Source: Massilia phyllostachyos (GTDB lineage: Bacteria; Pseudomonadota; Gammaproteobacteria; Burkholderiales; Burkholderiaceae_D). Taken from it: a DNA stretch of 64,000 nt. A program made the translations under genes and the position numbers. The stretch covers positions 124,001 to 188,000 of the forward strand of contig NZ_JAJNOC010000009.1 in NCBI RefSeq assembly GCF_021044825.1, given 5' to 3'. The notes beneath the pieces were generated by a model that had not been told where the DNA came from, made no database searches, and saw only the letters and a program-made list of their open reading frames with translations. Below are positions 42,985-52,157 of the stretch, piece after piece (within the stretch, counting starts at the first letter, position 1; each line of letters starts with the position of its first letter).

Positions 42985-45219
42985 ATGAGCAGTGATCCGA
43001 CCATCATCTACACCCTGACCGACGAAGCGCCGCTGCTGGCGACGCACGCCTTCCTGCCCGTCGTCAGCACCTTCACCAAGCCGGCCGGCATCAAGGTCGA
43101 GCAGAGCGACATCTCGGTCGCTGCCCGTATCCTGGCGCAGTTCCCGGAAAACCTGACCCCGGAACAGCGCGTCCCCGACGCCCTGACCGAACTGGGCAAG
43201 AAGACGCTCGAGCCGGACGCGAACATCATCAAGCTGCCGAACATCTCGGCTTCGGTGGGCCAGCTGACCGCGGCCATCAAGGAACTGCAGGGCAAGGGCT
43301 ACAACCTGCCGGACTACCCGGCCGACCCGAAGACCGACGAAGAAAAGGCGATCAAGGCGCGCTACGCGAAGTGCATCGGCTCGTCCGTCAACCCGGTCCT
43401 GCGCGAAGGTAACTCGGACCGCCGCGCACCGAAGGCCGTCAAGGAATACGCACGCAAGAACCCGCACTCGATGGGCGAATGGTCGCAGGCATCGCGCACC
43501 CACGTGTCGCACATGACCGGCGGCGACTTCTACCACGGCGAAAAGTCGATGACCCTGGACGCCGCGCGCGACGTCAAGATGGAACTGGTGACCAAGTCGG
43601 GCCAGACCATCGTGCTGAAACCGAAGGTCGCGCTGCAGGCCGGCGAAATCATCGACTCGATGTTCATGAGCCGCAAGGCCCTGCTGGCCTTCTACGAGAA
43701 GCAGATCGAAGACGCGAAGAACACCGGCGTGCTGTTCTCGCTGCACGTGAAAGCCACCATGATGAAGGTCTCGCACCCGATCGTGTTCGGCCACTGCGTG
43801 CGCATGTTCTACAAGGAAGCGTTCGAGAAGCACGGCGCCCTGTTCGACAGCCTGGGCATCAACGTCAACAACGGCATGGCCGATCTGTACAACAAGATCG
43901 CCGACCTGCCGGCCTCGCAGCGCGAAGAAATCGAACGCGACCTGCACGCCTGCCAGGAACACCGTCCGGCGCTGGCCATGGTCGACTCGGCCAAGGGCAT
44001 CACCAACTTCCACTCGCCGAACGACGTCATCGTCGACGCCTCGATGCCCGCGATGATCCGCGCCGGCGGCAAGATGTACGGCGCCGACGGCCGCCTGAAG
44101 GAAGTCAAGGCGGTCATCCCGGAATCGACCTTCGCGCGCATCTACCAGGAAGTGATCAACTTCTGCAAATGGCACGGTGCTTTCGATCCGAAGACCATGG
44201 GCACCGTCCCGAACGTGGGCCTGATGGCGCAGCAGGCCGAGGAATACGGCTCGCACGACAAGACCTTCGAGATCACCGAAGACGGCGTGGCCAACATCGT
44301 CGACCTCGCGACCGGCGAAGTCTTGATGAGCCAGAACGTGGAAACCGGCGACATCTGGCGCATGTGCCAGGTGAAGGACGCCCCGATCCGCGACTGGGTC
44401 AAGCTGGCGGTCACCCGCGCGCGCAACTCGGGCATGCCGGCCGTGTTCTGGCTCGACCCGTACCGTCCGCACGAGAATGAGCTGATCAAGAAGGTCAAGA
44501 CCTATCTGAAGGACCATGACACCAGCGGCCTGGACATCCAGATCATGTCGCAGGTCCGTGCGATGCGCTTCACGCTGGAACGCGTCTCGCGCGGCCTGGA
44601 CACCATCTCGGTGACCGGCAACATCCTGCGCGACTACCTGACCGACCTGTTCCCGATCCTGGAACTGGGCACCTCGGCCAAGATGCTGTCGATCGTCCCG
44701 CTGATGGCCGGCGGCGGCATGTACGAAACCGGCGCGGGCGGTTCGGCGCCGAAGCACGTGCAGCAGCTGGTGGAGGAAAACCACCTGCGCTGGGACTCGC
44801 TGGGCGAATTCCTGGCGCTGGCCGTGTCGCTGGAAGACCTGGGCCTCAAGACCGGCAACAGCAAAGCCAAGGTGCTGGCCCAGACCCTGGACGCCGCTAC
44901 CGGCCGCCTGCTGGACAACCGCAAGTCGCCGTCGCCGAAGACCGGTGAACTCGACAACCGCGGCAGCCAGTTCTACCTGTCGATGTACTGGGCCCAGGAG
45001 CTGGCCGCGCAAACCGGGGACGCCCAACTGGCGGCCAAGTTCGCGCCGCTGGCCAAGCAGCTGGCAGCCGACGAGCAGAAGATCGTCGCCGAGCTGCTGG
45101 AAGTGCAGGGCAAGGCGGTCGACATCGGCGGCTACTACAAGGCCGACGACGCGAAAGTCAAGGCCGTGATGCGTCCGAGCGCGACCTTCAACGCCGCGCT
45201 GGAATCCTTCGCAGCGTAA
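42985..45219 (+). CDS. icd: Monomeric NADP-dependent isocitrate dehydrogenase
   Basis: This 744-aa enzyme oxidises isocitrate to 2-oxoglutarate with NADP in the citric acid cycle. Its length and the blocks MSSDPTIIYTLTDEAPLLA, NPVLREGNSDRRAP (substrate Ser/Asn/Arg region near 130-145), HSMGEWSQASRTHVSHM, SLHVKATMMKVSHPIVFGH and ELDNRGSQFYLSMYWAQ identify the monomeric (IDH-II) type, unrelated in size to the dimeric enzyme. GAGGAAAAA precedes the start. A dimeric isozyme is encoded 1.8 kb downstream at 47022-48275 with a matching promoter module. A strong terminator follows. Confidence 0.96.
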   Translation: MSSDPTIIYTLTDEAPLLATHAFLPVVSTFTKPAGIKVEQSDISVAARILAQFPENLTPEQRVPDALTELGKKTLEPDANIIKLPNISASVGQLTAAIKELQGKGYNLPDYPADPKTDEEKAIKARYAKCIGSSVNPVLREGNSDRRAPKAVKEYARKNPHSMGEWSQASRTHVSHMTGGDFYHGEKSMTLDAARDVKMELVTKSGQTIVLKPKVALQAGEIIDSMFMSRKALLAFYEKQIEDAKNTGVLFSLHVKATMMKVSHPIVFGHCVRMFYKEAFEKHGALFDSLGINVNNGMADLYNKIADLPASQREEIERDLHACQEHRPALAMVDSAKGITNFHSPNDVIVDASMPAMIRAGGKMYGADGRLKEVKAVIPESTFARIYQEVINFCKWHGAFDPKTMGTVPNVGLMAQQAEEYGSHDKTFEITEDGVANIVDLATGEVLMSQNVETGDIWRMCQVKDAPIRDWVKLAVTRARNSGMPAVFWLDPYRPHENELIKKVKTYLKDHDTSGLDIQIMSQVRAMRFTLERVSRGLDTISVTGNILRDYLTDLFPILELGTSAKMLSIVPLMAGGGMYETGAGGSAPKHVQQLVEENHLRWDSLGEFLALAVSLEDLGLKTGNSKAKVLAQTLDAATGRLLDNRKSPSPKTGELDNRGSQFYLSMYWAQELAAQTGDAQLAAKFAPLAKQLAADEQKIVAELLEVQGKAVDIGGYYKADDAKVKAVMRPSATFNAALESFAA

Positions 45220-45241
45220 TCCGGGCCCGCCTGGATAGACA

Positions 45242-45274
45242 AAACCCGCCGGCGTATGCCTGGCGGGTTTTTTT
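45242..45274 (+). terminator. Rho-independent terminator of the monomeric icd gene
   Basis: AAACCCGCC (45242-45250) pairs with GGCGGGTTT (45262-45270), with a T-run to 45274. Confidence 0.9.
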
Positions 45275-45367
45275 ACGCCCCGCGCAGGCATGCATATCCA
45301 TTTTTGCTTGCGGCCTCGCATGCACAGCTTCGATACTCGGGTGGATCAACCCACTCGCGGAGCCGCC

Positions 45368-46135
45368 ATGCCTGTCCCGTATCGCCCCCTCATCGCCGCC
45401 CTGGCCCTCGGTTTGTCCTTGTCGAGCCAGGCCGCCGTCCTGAATGTCGACGTCGGCAGCCAGCTGCCGCGCATCGACCTGGTCAAGGCCGGCACCCACC
45501 ACTACCTGCGCTTCATGCGCACCCCGTCGACCGGCGCGAGCCAGCCGATCGATATCTGGACGCGCGAAATCCGGTTCGAAGAGCGGGGCGGCAAGCGCCG
45601 CATGCGCATCGTGCAGCGCTGGGATGGCGTGCTGCCGAAACCGTCGGTGCGCACCTTCGATTCGTGGTTCGAGGCGGGCACCTTCCGGCCGCTGACGCAC
45701 CAGCGCGTGAGCGAGATGGACGGCAAGCGCGTGGTCGAGGGCTTCGTGTTCGCGCCGGACAAGGTCACCGGCATGCAGGATCTCGCCGAGAACACGCACA
45801 AGGATCTGTCGGTGGTGTCAAACGAGCCGACCTACAACTTCGAGACCGATATCGAGTTCATGCAGGCGCTGCCGCTGGCCGAGGGGCTGGATGCGCGCGT
45901 GAATTTCTATCATCCGGGCGGGAGCATGGCGCCGCAGCGATATTCGTTCCGCGTGACCGGCTCGGCCGCCATCGCGGGCCCAGGCGGGCCGGTGGATTGC
46001 TGGGTGGTGAAGACCGACTACAACCGGCCGGGGAGCGAGTCGACGTTCTGGTTTGCGAAGGGCAGCCAGCAGATGGTGCGGCAGGAAAGCCCGCTGCCGG
46101 ATGGGCGGGTGATGGTCAAGACCTTGATCGATTGA
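45368..46135 (+). CDS. Exported protein of unknown function (DUF3108-like layout)
   Basis: The 255-aa product has a signal peptide (about 1-24, LIAALALGLSLSSQA) and a beta-rich mature part: HHYLRFMRTPSTGASQPIDIWTREIRFEERGG, RIVQRWDGVLP, TFDSWFEAGTFRPLTHQRV, a central segment with NFETDIEFMQALPLAEGLDARVNFYHPGG and an ending VDCWVVKTDYN...TFWFAKGSQQMVRQESPLPDG. The repeated pattern of basic strand plus W-F-x-G resembles DUF3108-type periplasmic proteins, but I assign it only tentatively. The ATG at 45368 gives the signal peptide; the in-frame ATG at 45290 is unlikely. It sits alone between a terminator and a dispersed repeat. Confidence 0.68.
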   Translation: MPVPYRPLIAALALGLSLSSQAAVLNVDVGSQLPRIDLVKAGTHHYLRFMRTPSTGASQPIDIWTREIRFEERGGKRRMRIVQRWDGVLPKPSVRTFDSWFEAGTFRPLTHQRVSEMDGKRVVEGFVFAPDKVTGMQDLAENTHKDLSVVSNEPTYNFETDIEFMQALPLAEGLDARVNFYHPGGSMAPQRYSFRVTGSAAIAGPGGPVDCWVVKTDYNRPGSESTFWFAKGSQQMVRQESPLPDGRVMVKTLID

Positions 46136-46162
46136 CTCGTAACGCTTGCATGGCCGCGCATC

Positions 46163-46285
46163 GTAGGGTGGGCGGCTTCGCCGCCCACGCGTTCAAACAG
46201 TGCGTGAATGGCAGGCGCATCATCCGTTCATCGAGGAGCTGGACGCGTGGGCGGAGGCCCGCGGGGCCGCCCAGGCACACCCTAC
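46163..46285. repeat. Dispersed palindromic repeat, copy 2
   Basis: Same element as at 10883-10981: GTAGGGTGGGC and ACACCCTAC ends, a GTGGGCGGcttcgCCGCCCAC hairpin on the left and a GGACGCGTGGGC half on the right. The inner half-sites have diverged more than in the other copies. The right end contains the TAG stop (CTA on this strand, 46282-46284) of the pseudouridine synthase gene. Confidence 0.85.
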
Positions 46286-46827
46286 AGTCGGACTTCGATA
46301 TGCTCGCCGGGCATCAGGGGATGCGTGGCCAGCGAGAAGGGCCCGATACTGCCGCGCACCAGCCGCAAGGTCGGCAAGCCCACCGCCGCCGTCATGCGCC
46401 GCACCTGCCGGTTCTTGCCCTCCTCGAGCGTGATCGCGATCCAGCTGGTCGGCTTGTCCTGGCGCGACCGGATCGGCGGATTGCGCGGCCACAGCCACTC
46501 CGGCTCCGCGATGCGCACCGCCTTGCACGGCTTGGTGACGAAGTCCCCCAGGTCGAGCGGCGCCTGCAGGCGCGCCAGCGCCGCCGCGTCCACCACGCCA
46601 TCGACCTGCACCAGATAGGTCTTGGCTTCCTTGTGATCCGGATGCGCGATCTTGTGCTGCAGCTTGCCGTCGTCGGTCAGGAGCATCAGCCCTTCGCTGT
46701 CCGCATCCAGGCGCCCGGCCGGATAGATGCCGGGAATATCGAGGTAATCCGCGAGCGATTCGCGGCCCTCCTGCGGGGAGAACTGGCACAGGACCTGGAA
46801 GGGTTTATTGAACAGAATCAGGGGCAT
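46282..46827 (-). CDS. rluE: 23S rRNA pseudouridine synthase, RluE type
   Basis: The 181-aa enzyme belongs to the RsuA/RluB/E/F group that converts uridine to pseudouridine in rRNA. It lacks an S4 domain, as RluE does. The catalytic Asp lies in YPAGRLDADSEGLMLLTDDG (about 36-54), and the substrate-binding end EEGKNRQVRRMTAAVGLPTLRLVR is intact. The target U2457 in 23S rRNA is inferred from RluE. The stop codon is formed within the end of a dispersed repeat. No good ribosome site precedes the ATG. Confidence 0.88.
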   Translation of the reverse strand: MPLILFNKPFQVLCQFSPQEGRESLADYLDIPGIYPAGRLDADSEGLMLLTDDGKLQHKIAHPDHKEAKTYLVQVDGVVDAAALARLQAPLDLGDFVTKPCKAVRIAEPEWLWPRNPPIRSRQDKPTSWIAITLEEGKNRQVRRMTAAVGLPTLRLVRGSIGPFSLATHPLMPGEHIEVRL

Positions 46828-46895
46828 GAAACGTGGAACTGGTTAAGTAGTGGGAGCGCAGGGCGGCCGACAAGGTGTTCAATGGCGCCGTGAGA

Positions 46896-46943
46896 AATAC
46901 TGGTGCATAATGCAAGACACCACACCGTAGTCTTATACAAGAC
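46896..46943 (+). promoter_or_regulatory. Promoter and palindromic operator shared by both isocitrate dehydrogenase genes (copy 2)
   Basis: AATACTGGTGCATAATG (46896-46912) is identical to the copy at 42862-42878. The palindrome GTCTTATACAAGAC (46930-46943) differs from the first copy by one central base. CATAAT ends 19 bases before the palindrome begins in both cases. The position just downstream of the -10 element would suit a repressor. Confidence 0.75.
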
Positions 46944-47021
46944 CTGCAGCCGTATTCCACATTGTAATTCAGATGCCCCGATGCGAACGGCGTCTGCGAA
47001 TGCGACCACCTGGGAGAACAC

Positions 47022-48275
47022 ATGTACCAACACATCAAGGTCCCGGCCGACGGCCAGAAAATCACCGTCAACGCCGACGCCTCGCTGAGCGTGCCCGATC
47101 ATCCGATCATCCCCTATATCGTCGGCGACGGCACCGGCATCGACATCACCCCGGTGATGCTGAAGGTGGTCGATGCGGCGGTGGCCAAGGCTTATGGCGG
47201 CGCGCGCAAGATCAGCTGGATGGAAATCTATGCGGGCGAGAAGTCGACCAATGTGTATGGCCCCGATGTGTGGCTGCCGGGCGAGACCCTGGAAGCGGTC
47301 AAGGATTACGTGGTCTCGATCAAGGGCCCGCTCACCACTCCGGTCGGCGGCGGCATCCGCTCGCTGAACGTGGCGCTGCGCCAGGAACTCGACCTGTACG
47401 TCTGTCTGCGCCCGGTGCGCTATTTTGCCGGCGTGCCGTCGCCGCTGAAGCAGCCGGAAAAGACCGATATGGTGATCTTCCGCGAGAACTCGGAAGACAT
47501 CTATGCCGGCATCGAATGGGCCGAAGGGTCGGACGGCGTGAAAAAGATGATCAAGTTCCTGACCGAGGAAATGGGCGTCAAGAAGATCCGCTTCCCGGAA
47601 ACCTCGGGCCTCGGCATCAAGCCGGTCTCGCGCGAAGGCACCGAGCGCCTGGTACGCAAGGCGATCGGGTATGCGATCGACAACGACAAGCCCTCGGTGA
47701 CCCTGGTCCACAAGGGCAATATCATGAAGTACACCGAGGGCGGTTTCCGCGACTGGGGCTACGCCCTGGCGCAAAAGGAATTCGGCGCCGAGCTGATCGA
47801 CGGCGGCCCATGGTGCAAGTTCAAGAATCCGAAGACCGGCCGCGAGATCACGATCAAGGATTCGATCGCGGACGCCTTCCTGCAGCAGATCCTGCTGCGC
47901 CCCGCCGAATACAGCGTGATCGCCACCCTGAACCTGAACGGCGACTATATTTCGGATGCACTGGCCGCGCAGGTCGGCGGCATCGGCATCGCGCCGGGTG
48001 CGAATATGTCGGATTCGGTGGCGATGTTCGAAGCGACCCACGGCACCGCGCCCAAATACGCGGGCAAGGATTACGTGAACCCGGGTTCGCTGATCCTTTC
48101 GGCAGAGATGATGCTCCGCCATATGGGGTGGATCGAGGCGGCGAACCTGATCATCAGCGCGATGGAAAAGGCGATCACCTCGAAAAAGGTCACCTACGAC
48201 TTCGCCCGTTTGATGGAAGGCGCGACCCAGGTCTCGTGCTCGGGCTTCGGCGAAGTGATGATCGAGCAGATGTGA
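47022..48275 (+). CDS. icd: Dimeric NADP-dependent isocitrate dehydrogenase
   Basis: This 417-aa enzyme is the homodimeric E. coli-type isocitrate dehydrogenase. The blocks IPYIVGDGTGIDITP, KGPLTTPVGGGIRSLNVALRQELDLYVCLRPVRYF (with Ser, Asn and Arg substrate contacts near 115-130), NSEDIYAGIEWAEGSDG, LVHKGNIMKYTEGGF and APGANMSDSVAMFEATHGTAPKYAGKD are diagnostic, and the Ser of the phospho-regulated loop is kept. GGGAG precedes the ATG. The gene's TGA overlaps the ATG of a small broken gene. It is the second, unrelated isocitrate dehydrogenase in 6 kb and shares promoter elements with the first. Confidence 0.96.
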   Translation: MYQHIKVPADGQKITVNADASLSVPDHPIIPYIVGDGTGIDITPVMLKVVDAAVAKAYGGARKISWMEIYAGEKSTNVYGPDVWLPGETLEAVKDYVVSIKGPLTTPVGGGIRSLNVALRQELDLYVCLRPVRYFAGVPSPLKQPEKTDMVIFRENSEDIYAGIEWAEGSDGVKKMIKFLTEEMGVKKIRFPETSGLGIKPVSREGTERLVRKAIGYAIDNDKPSVTLVHKGNIMKYTEGGFRDWGYALAQKEFGAELIDGGPWCKFKNPKTGREITIKDSIADAFLQQILLRPAEYSVIATLNLNGDYISDALAAQVGGIGIAPGANMSDSVAMFEATHGTAPKYAGKDYVNPGSLILSAEMMLRHMGWIEAANLIISAMEKAITSKKVTYDFARLMEGATQVSCSGFGEVMIEQM

Positions 48276-48640
48276 TGGACCCGGCGGCGCACTACGAGCG
48301 TGTGAAAAATTCGTCCATGGCTGCGTTGCCTCGTCTCGCCGTACGAGTGTACTGTCTTCGACTCGGCGCCTTGCCATAGCCGTTTTTTCACACCCTCTAC
48401 GAGCGGATCGGCCGCCTGGTCTACGGTTTCCACCGCTGGGTGAAACCCGAACGCCTGCGCGACCCGCAGGCGCTGCCGCCGGCCTTCGCCGAACGCGGCG
48501 CCGCGCTGGCGGAGCGCTACGATACGGCGCTGGCGAGTTTCCAGACAGGGGAGGGCGCTGCGAGCAGCGCGGATATCGCCGCACTATTGGCGGACGCCGA
48601 AGCGTTCATCCGCGCGATGCAGGCGGCGGGAGCGGAGTAG
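48275..48640 (+). pseudogene. Small gene disrupted by a MITE-like insertion
   Basis: The ATG at 48275 overlaps the icd stop (TGATG). The frame MDPAAHYER is interrupted at 48301 by a 96-bp insertion that introduces a TAG, and resumes after a duplicated CTACGAGCG at 48397-48405. Removing the insertion and one duplicate (105 bases, so in phase) restores an 86-aa frame: MDPAAHYERIGRLVYGFHRW, then VKPERLRDPQALPPAFAERG, then a helical, Ala-rich end with ADIAALLADAEAFIRAMQ. The restored protein looks cytoplasmic and helical; I do not recognise it. Translational coupling to icd suggests it once served with it. Confidence 0.78.
48301..48396 (+). mobile_element. 96-bp MITE-like element with target-site duplication
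   Basis: The element begins TGTGAAAAA and ends TTTTTTCACA plus CCCT, giving terminal inverted repeats of about 9-10 bases, with weaker inverted similarity further in (CATGGC/GCCATA). It is flanked by direct repeats CTACGAGCG at 48292-48300 and 48397-48405. It encodes nothing. It was mobilised in trans or spread by another route; the parental transposase is not in this window. One base of ambiguity remains at the left boundary. Confidence 0.75.
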
Positions 48641-48679
48641 TATCCATTCCGATCGGGACGAATAATGGAACGCGGGGCG

Positions 48680-48706
48680 AAAAAAAACCCCGCCAGGGCG
48701 GGGTTT
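48680..48706 (-). terminator. Rho-independent terminator of the cold-shock gene
   Basis: On the minus strand AAACCCCGC pairs with GCGGGGTTT (48685-48693 with 48698-48706) and runs into a series of T (A on the plus strand at 48680-48687). Confidence 0.88.
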
Positions 48707-48728
48707 CTTGCTTCCGGGAGGGGAAAGA

Positions 48729-48932
48729 TTACATGCCCTGGATGTTGGAAGCTTGCTTGCCTTTCGGGCCTTGCGTGACTTCGAATTGGACTTTTTGACC
48801 TTCTTTGAGGGTCTTAAAACCGTTCATATTGATCGCGGAGAAGTGTGCAAACAGATCCTCGCCGCCGTCATCAGGAGTGATGAAGCCAAAGCCTTTGGAA
48901 TCATTGAACCACTTAACAGTACCAGTTGCCAT
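48729..48932 (-). CDS. cspA: Cold-shock domain protein (CspA family)
   Basis: The 67-aa single-domain protein binds single-stranded nucleic acid and acts as an RNA chaperone. Both RNP motifs are intact: KWFNDSKGFGFI (RNP1, about 7-18) and DLFAHFSAI (RNP2, about 26-34). The sequence between has the GxxVxFEVTQGPKGKQASNIQ ending of the family. A terminator follows at 48680-48706. The 320-bp AT-rich region upstream could supply the long leader usual for cold-shock genes. It may be one of several paralogues in the genome, so the letter A is not certain. Confidence 0.95.
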   Translation of the reverse strand: MATGTVKWFNDSKGFGFITPDDGGEDLFAHFSAINMNGFKTLKEGQKVQFEVTQGPKGKQASNIQGM

Positions 48933-49253
48933 AAAAGAACTTTCAAATTTTAACTAATCACACGAGCCATAAAAGCAAGAAGCTTCTTGCCCCCTCCTCA
49001 GCCTGCTCACTTCTTATCAACAAGTACATAAGTACACAGTCGATAACTGCATTGTTGGTTGAATAACCACGCAAGTCAAGAGCTTTTGCGCGCTTGTTGC
49101 CAAATTTTTCACGGCAGAGGTAACCCAGCTCTTGATTTCGTCAATTGGATCGCCATCTGCGCATTCAACGGAAAACGCGTAAGATGGAAAGCACATGAAA
49201 ACGAGCTGATGTTTACGCTTGGCACTGATTTTGAAAGCATTAGAATACGTCCC
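48933..49253. other. 321-bp divergent region between the cold-shock gene and clpS
   Basis: The region is AT-rich by local standards. It contains the perfect 16-base palindrome GCAAGAAGCTTCTTGC at 48975-48990, within the likely leader of the cold-shock transcript, and a candidate clpS promoter at 49219-49246. No reading frame here has protein character; an in-frame upstream extension of clpS from 49059 looks non-coding. Confidence 0.55.
49219..49246 (+). promoter_or_regulatory. Candidate clpS promoter giving a nearly leaderless transcript
   Basis: TTGGCA (49219-49224) and TAGAAT (49241-49246) are spaced by 16 bases. The expected start site, about seven bases after the -10, coincides with the clpS ATG at 49254, and no ribosome site precedes that ATG. 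Confidence 0.5.
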
Positions 49254-49552
49254 ATGGCTACCAAGCATGACACCGAACAGCTGCTGGAACGGCAGACAGT
49301 AAAACCGCCACCGCTTTACCAGGTGGCGTTGCTGAACGACGACTACACGCCAATGGAATTCGTGGTCGCGATCATCCAGGAGTACTTCAACAAGGATCGC
49401 GAAACGGCGACCCAGATCATGCTTTCCGTGCACCAGCACGGCAAGGGCGTGTGCGGGGTGTTTTCCAAAGATATAGCGTGTACCAAAGTGGAGTTTGTCT
49501 TAACGCATGCGCGTAAGGCAGGGCATCCCCTGCAATGCGTGATGGAGGAAGT

Positions 49553-49556
<4 letters not shown>
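49254..49556 (+). CDS. clpS: ClpA adaptor protein ClpS
   Basis: ClpS (100 aa) delivers N-end-rule substrates to ClpAP. The N-degron pocket residues lie in YQVALLNDDYTPMEFVVAIIQEYF (about 29-52) with the typical Asn-Asp-Asp; the HQHGKGVCGVFSKDIACTKV and HARKAGHPLQCVMEE segments contact ClpA. The ATG at 49254 is the start of the conserved protein, although it lacks a Shine-Dalgarno sequence. The gene overlaps clpA by 4 bases (ATGA). Confidence 0.95.
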
Positions 49557-51853
<2,297 letters not shown>

Positions 51854-51870
51854 GGTTTGGTCTTGCGATG

Positions 51871-51899
51871 AAAACCGCGCTTTGGCGCGGTTTTTTTTT
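51871..51899 (+). terminator. Rho-independent terminator of clpSA
   Basis: AAAACCGCGC (51871-51880) pairs with GCGCGGTTTT (51885-51894), with a T-run to 51899. Confidence 0.93.
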
Positions 51900-51926
51900 G
51901 CGCTAACGCTTTGCGAACAAAATTGG

Positions 51927-52026
51927 GTTCCCGCCTTCGCGGGAACGACGGTCTTTAAGCTAGCTCCCTTAATCGGCGCTGCGATATTAGTTGGCCTTGA
52001 AACCGTCATTCCCGCGCAGGCGGGAA
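51927..52026. repeat. Inverted pair of CGTCATTCCCGC-type repeats
   Basis: Two ~25-base units lie in opposite orientation: 51927-51952 and 52002-52026. Reading the first on the minus strand, both are ACCGTC[A/G]TTCCCGCG[A/C]AGGCGGGAA. Each unit is itself a short hairpin (TTCCCGC/GCGGGAA). Units of this type are scattered in many proteobacterial genomes. The 49 bases between them are unremarkable. The rest of the 304-bp gap (51854-52157) holds the clpA terminator and the leader of the Tricorn gene. Confidence 0.85.
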
Positions 52027-52157
52027 TACTGCCACTGGCACTATTCCCTCCAAGTTTGCCAGCACACCCGCGACCCACTTTTTTTGCACGTATGCACGCC
52101 GAATCCACATGCGCGTGTGGCAAACTCATCCTCTTTCCCAAACTTGCCACACAGAAC

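Noticed and set aside
42967..45321. 784-codon minus-strand frame opposite the monomeric icd gene
   Set aside because: Antisense by-product; the plus strand encodes a full-length, well-conserved enzyme with ribosome site, promoter module and terminator.
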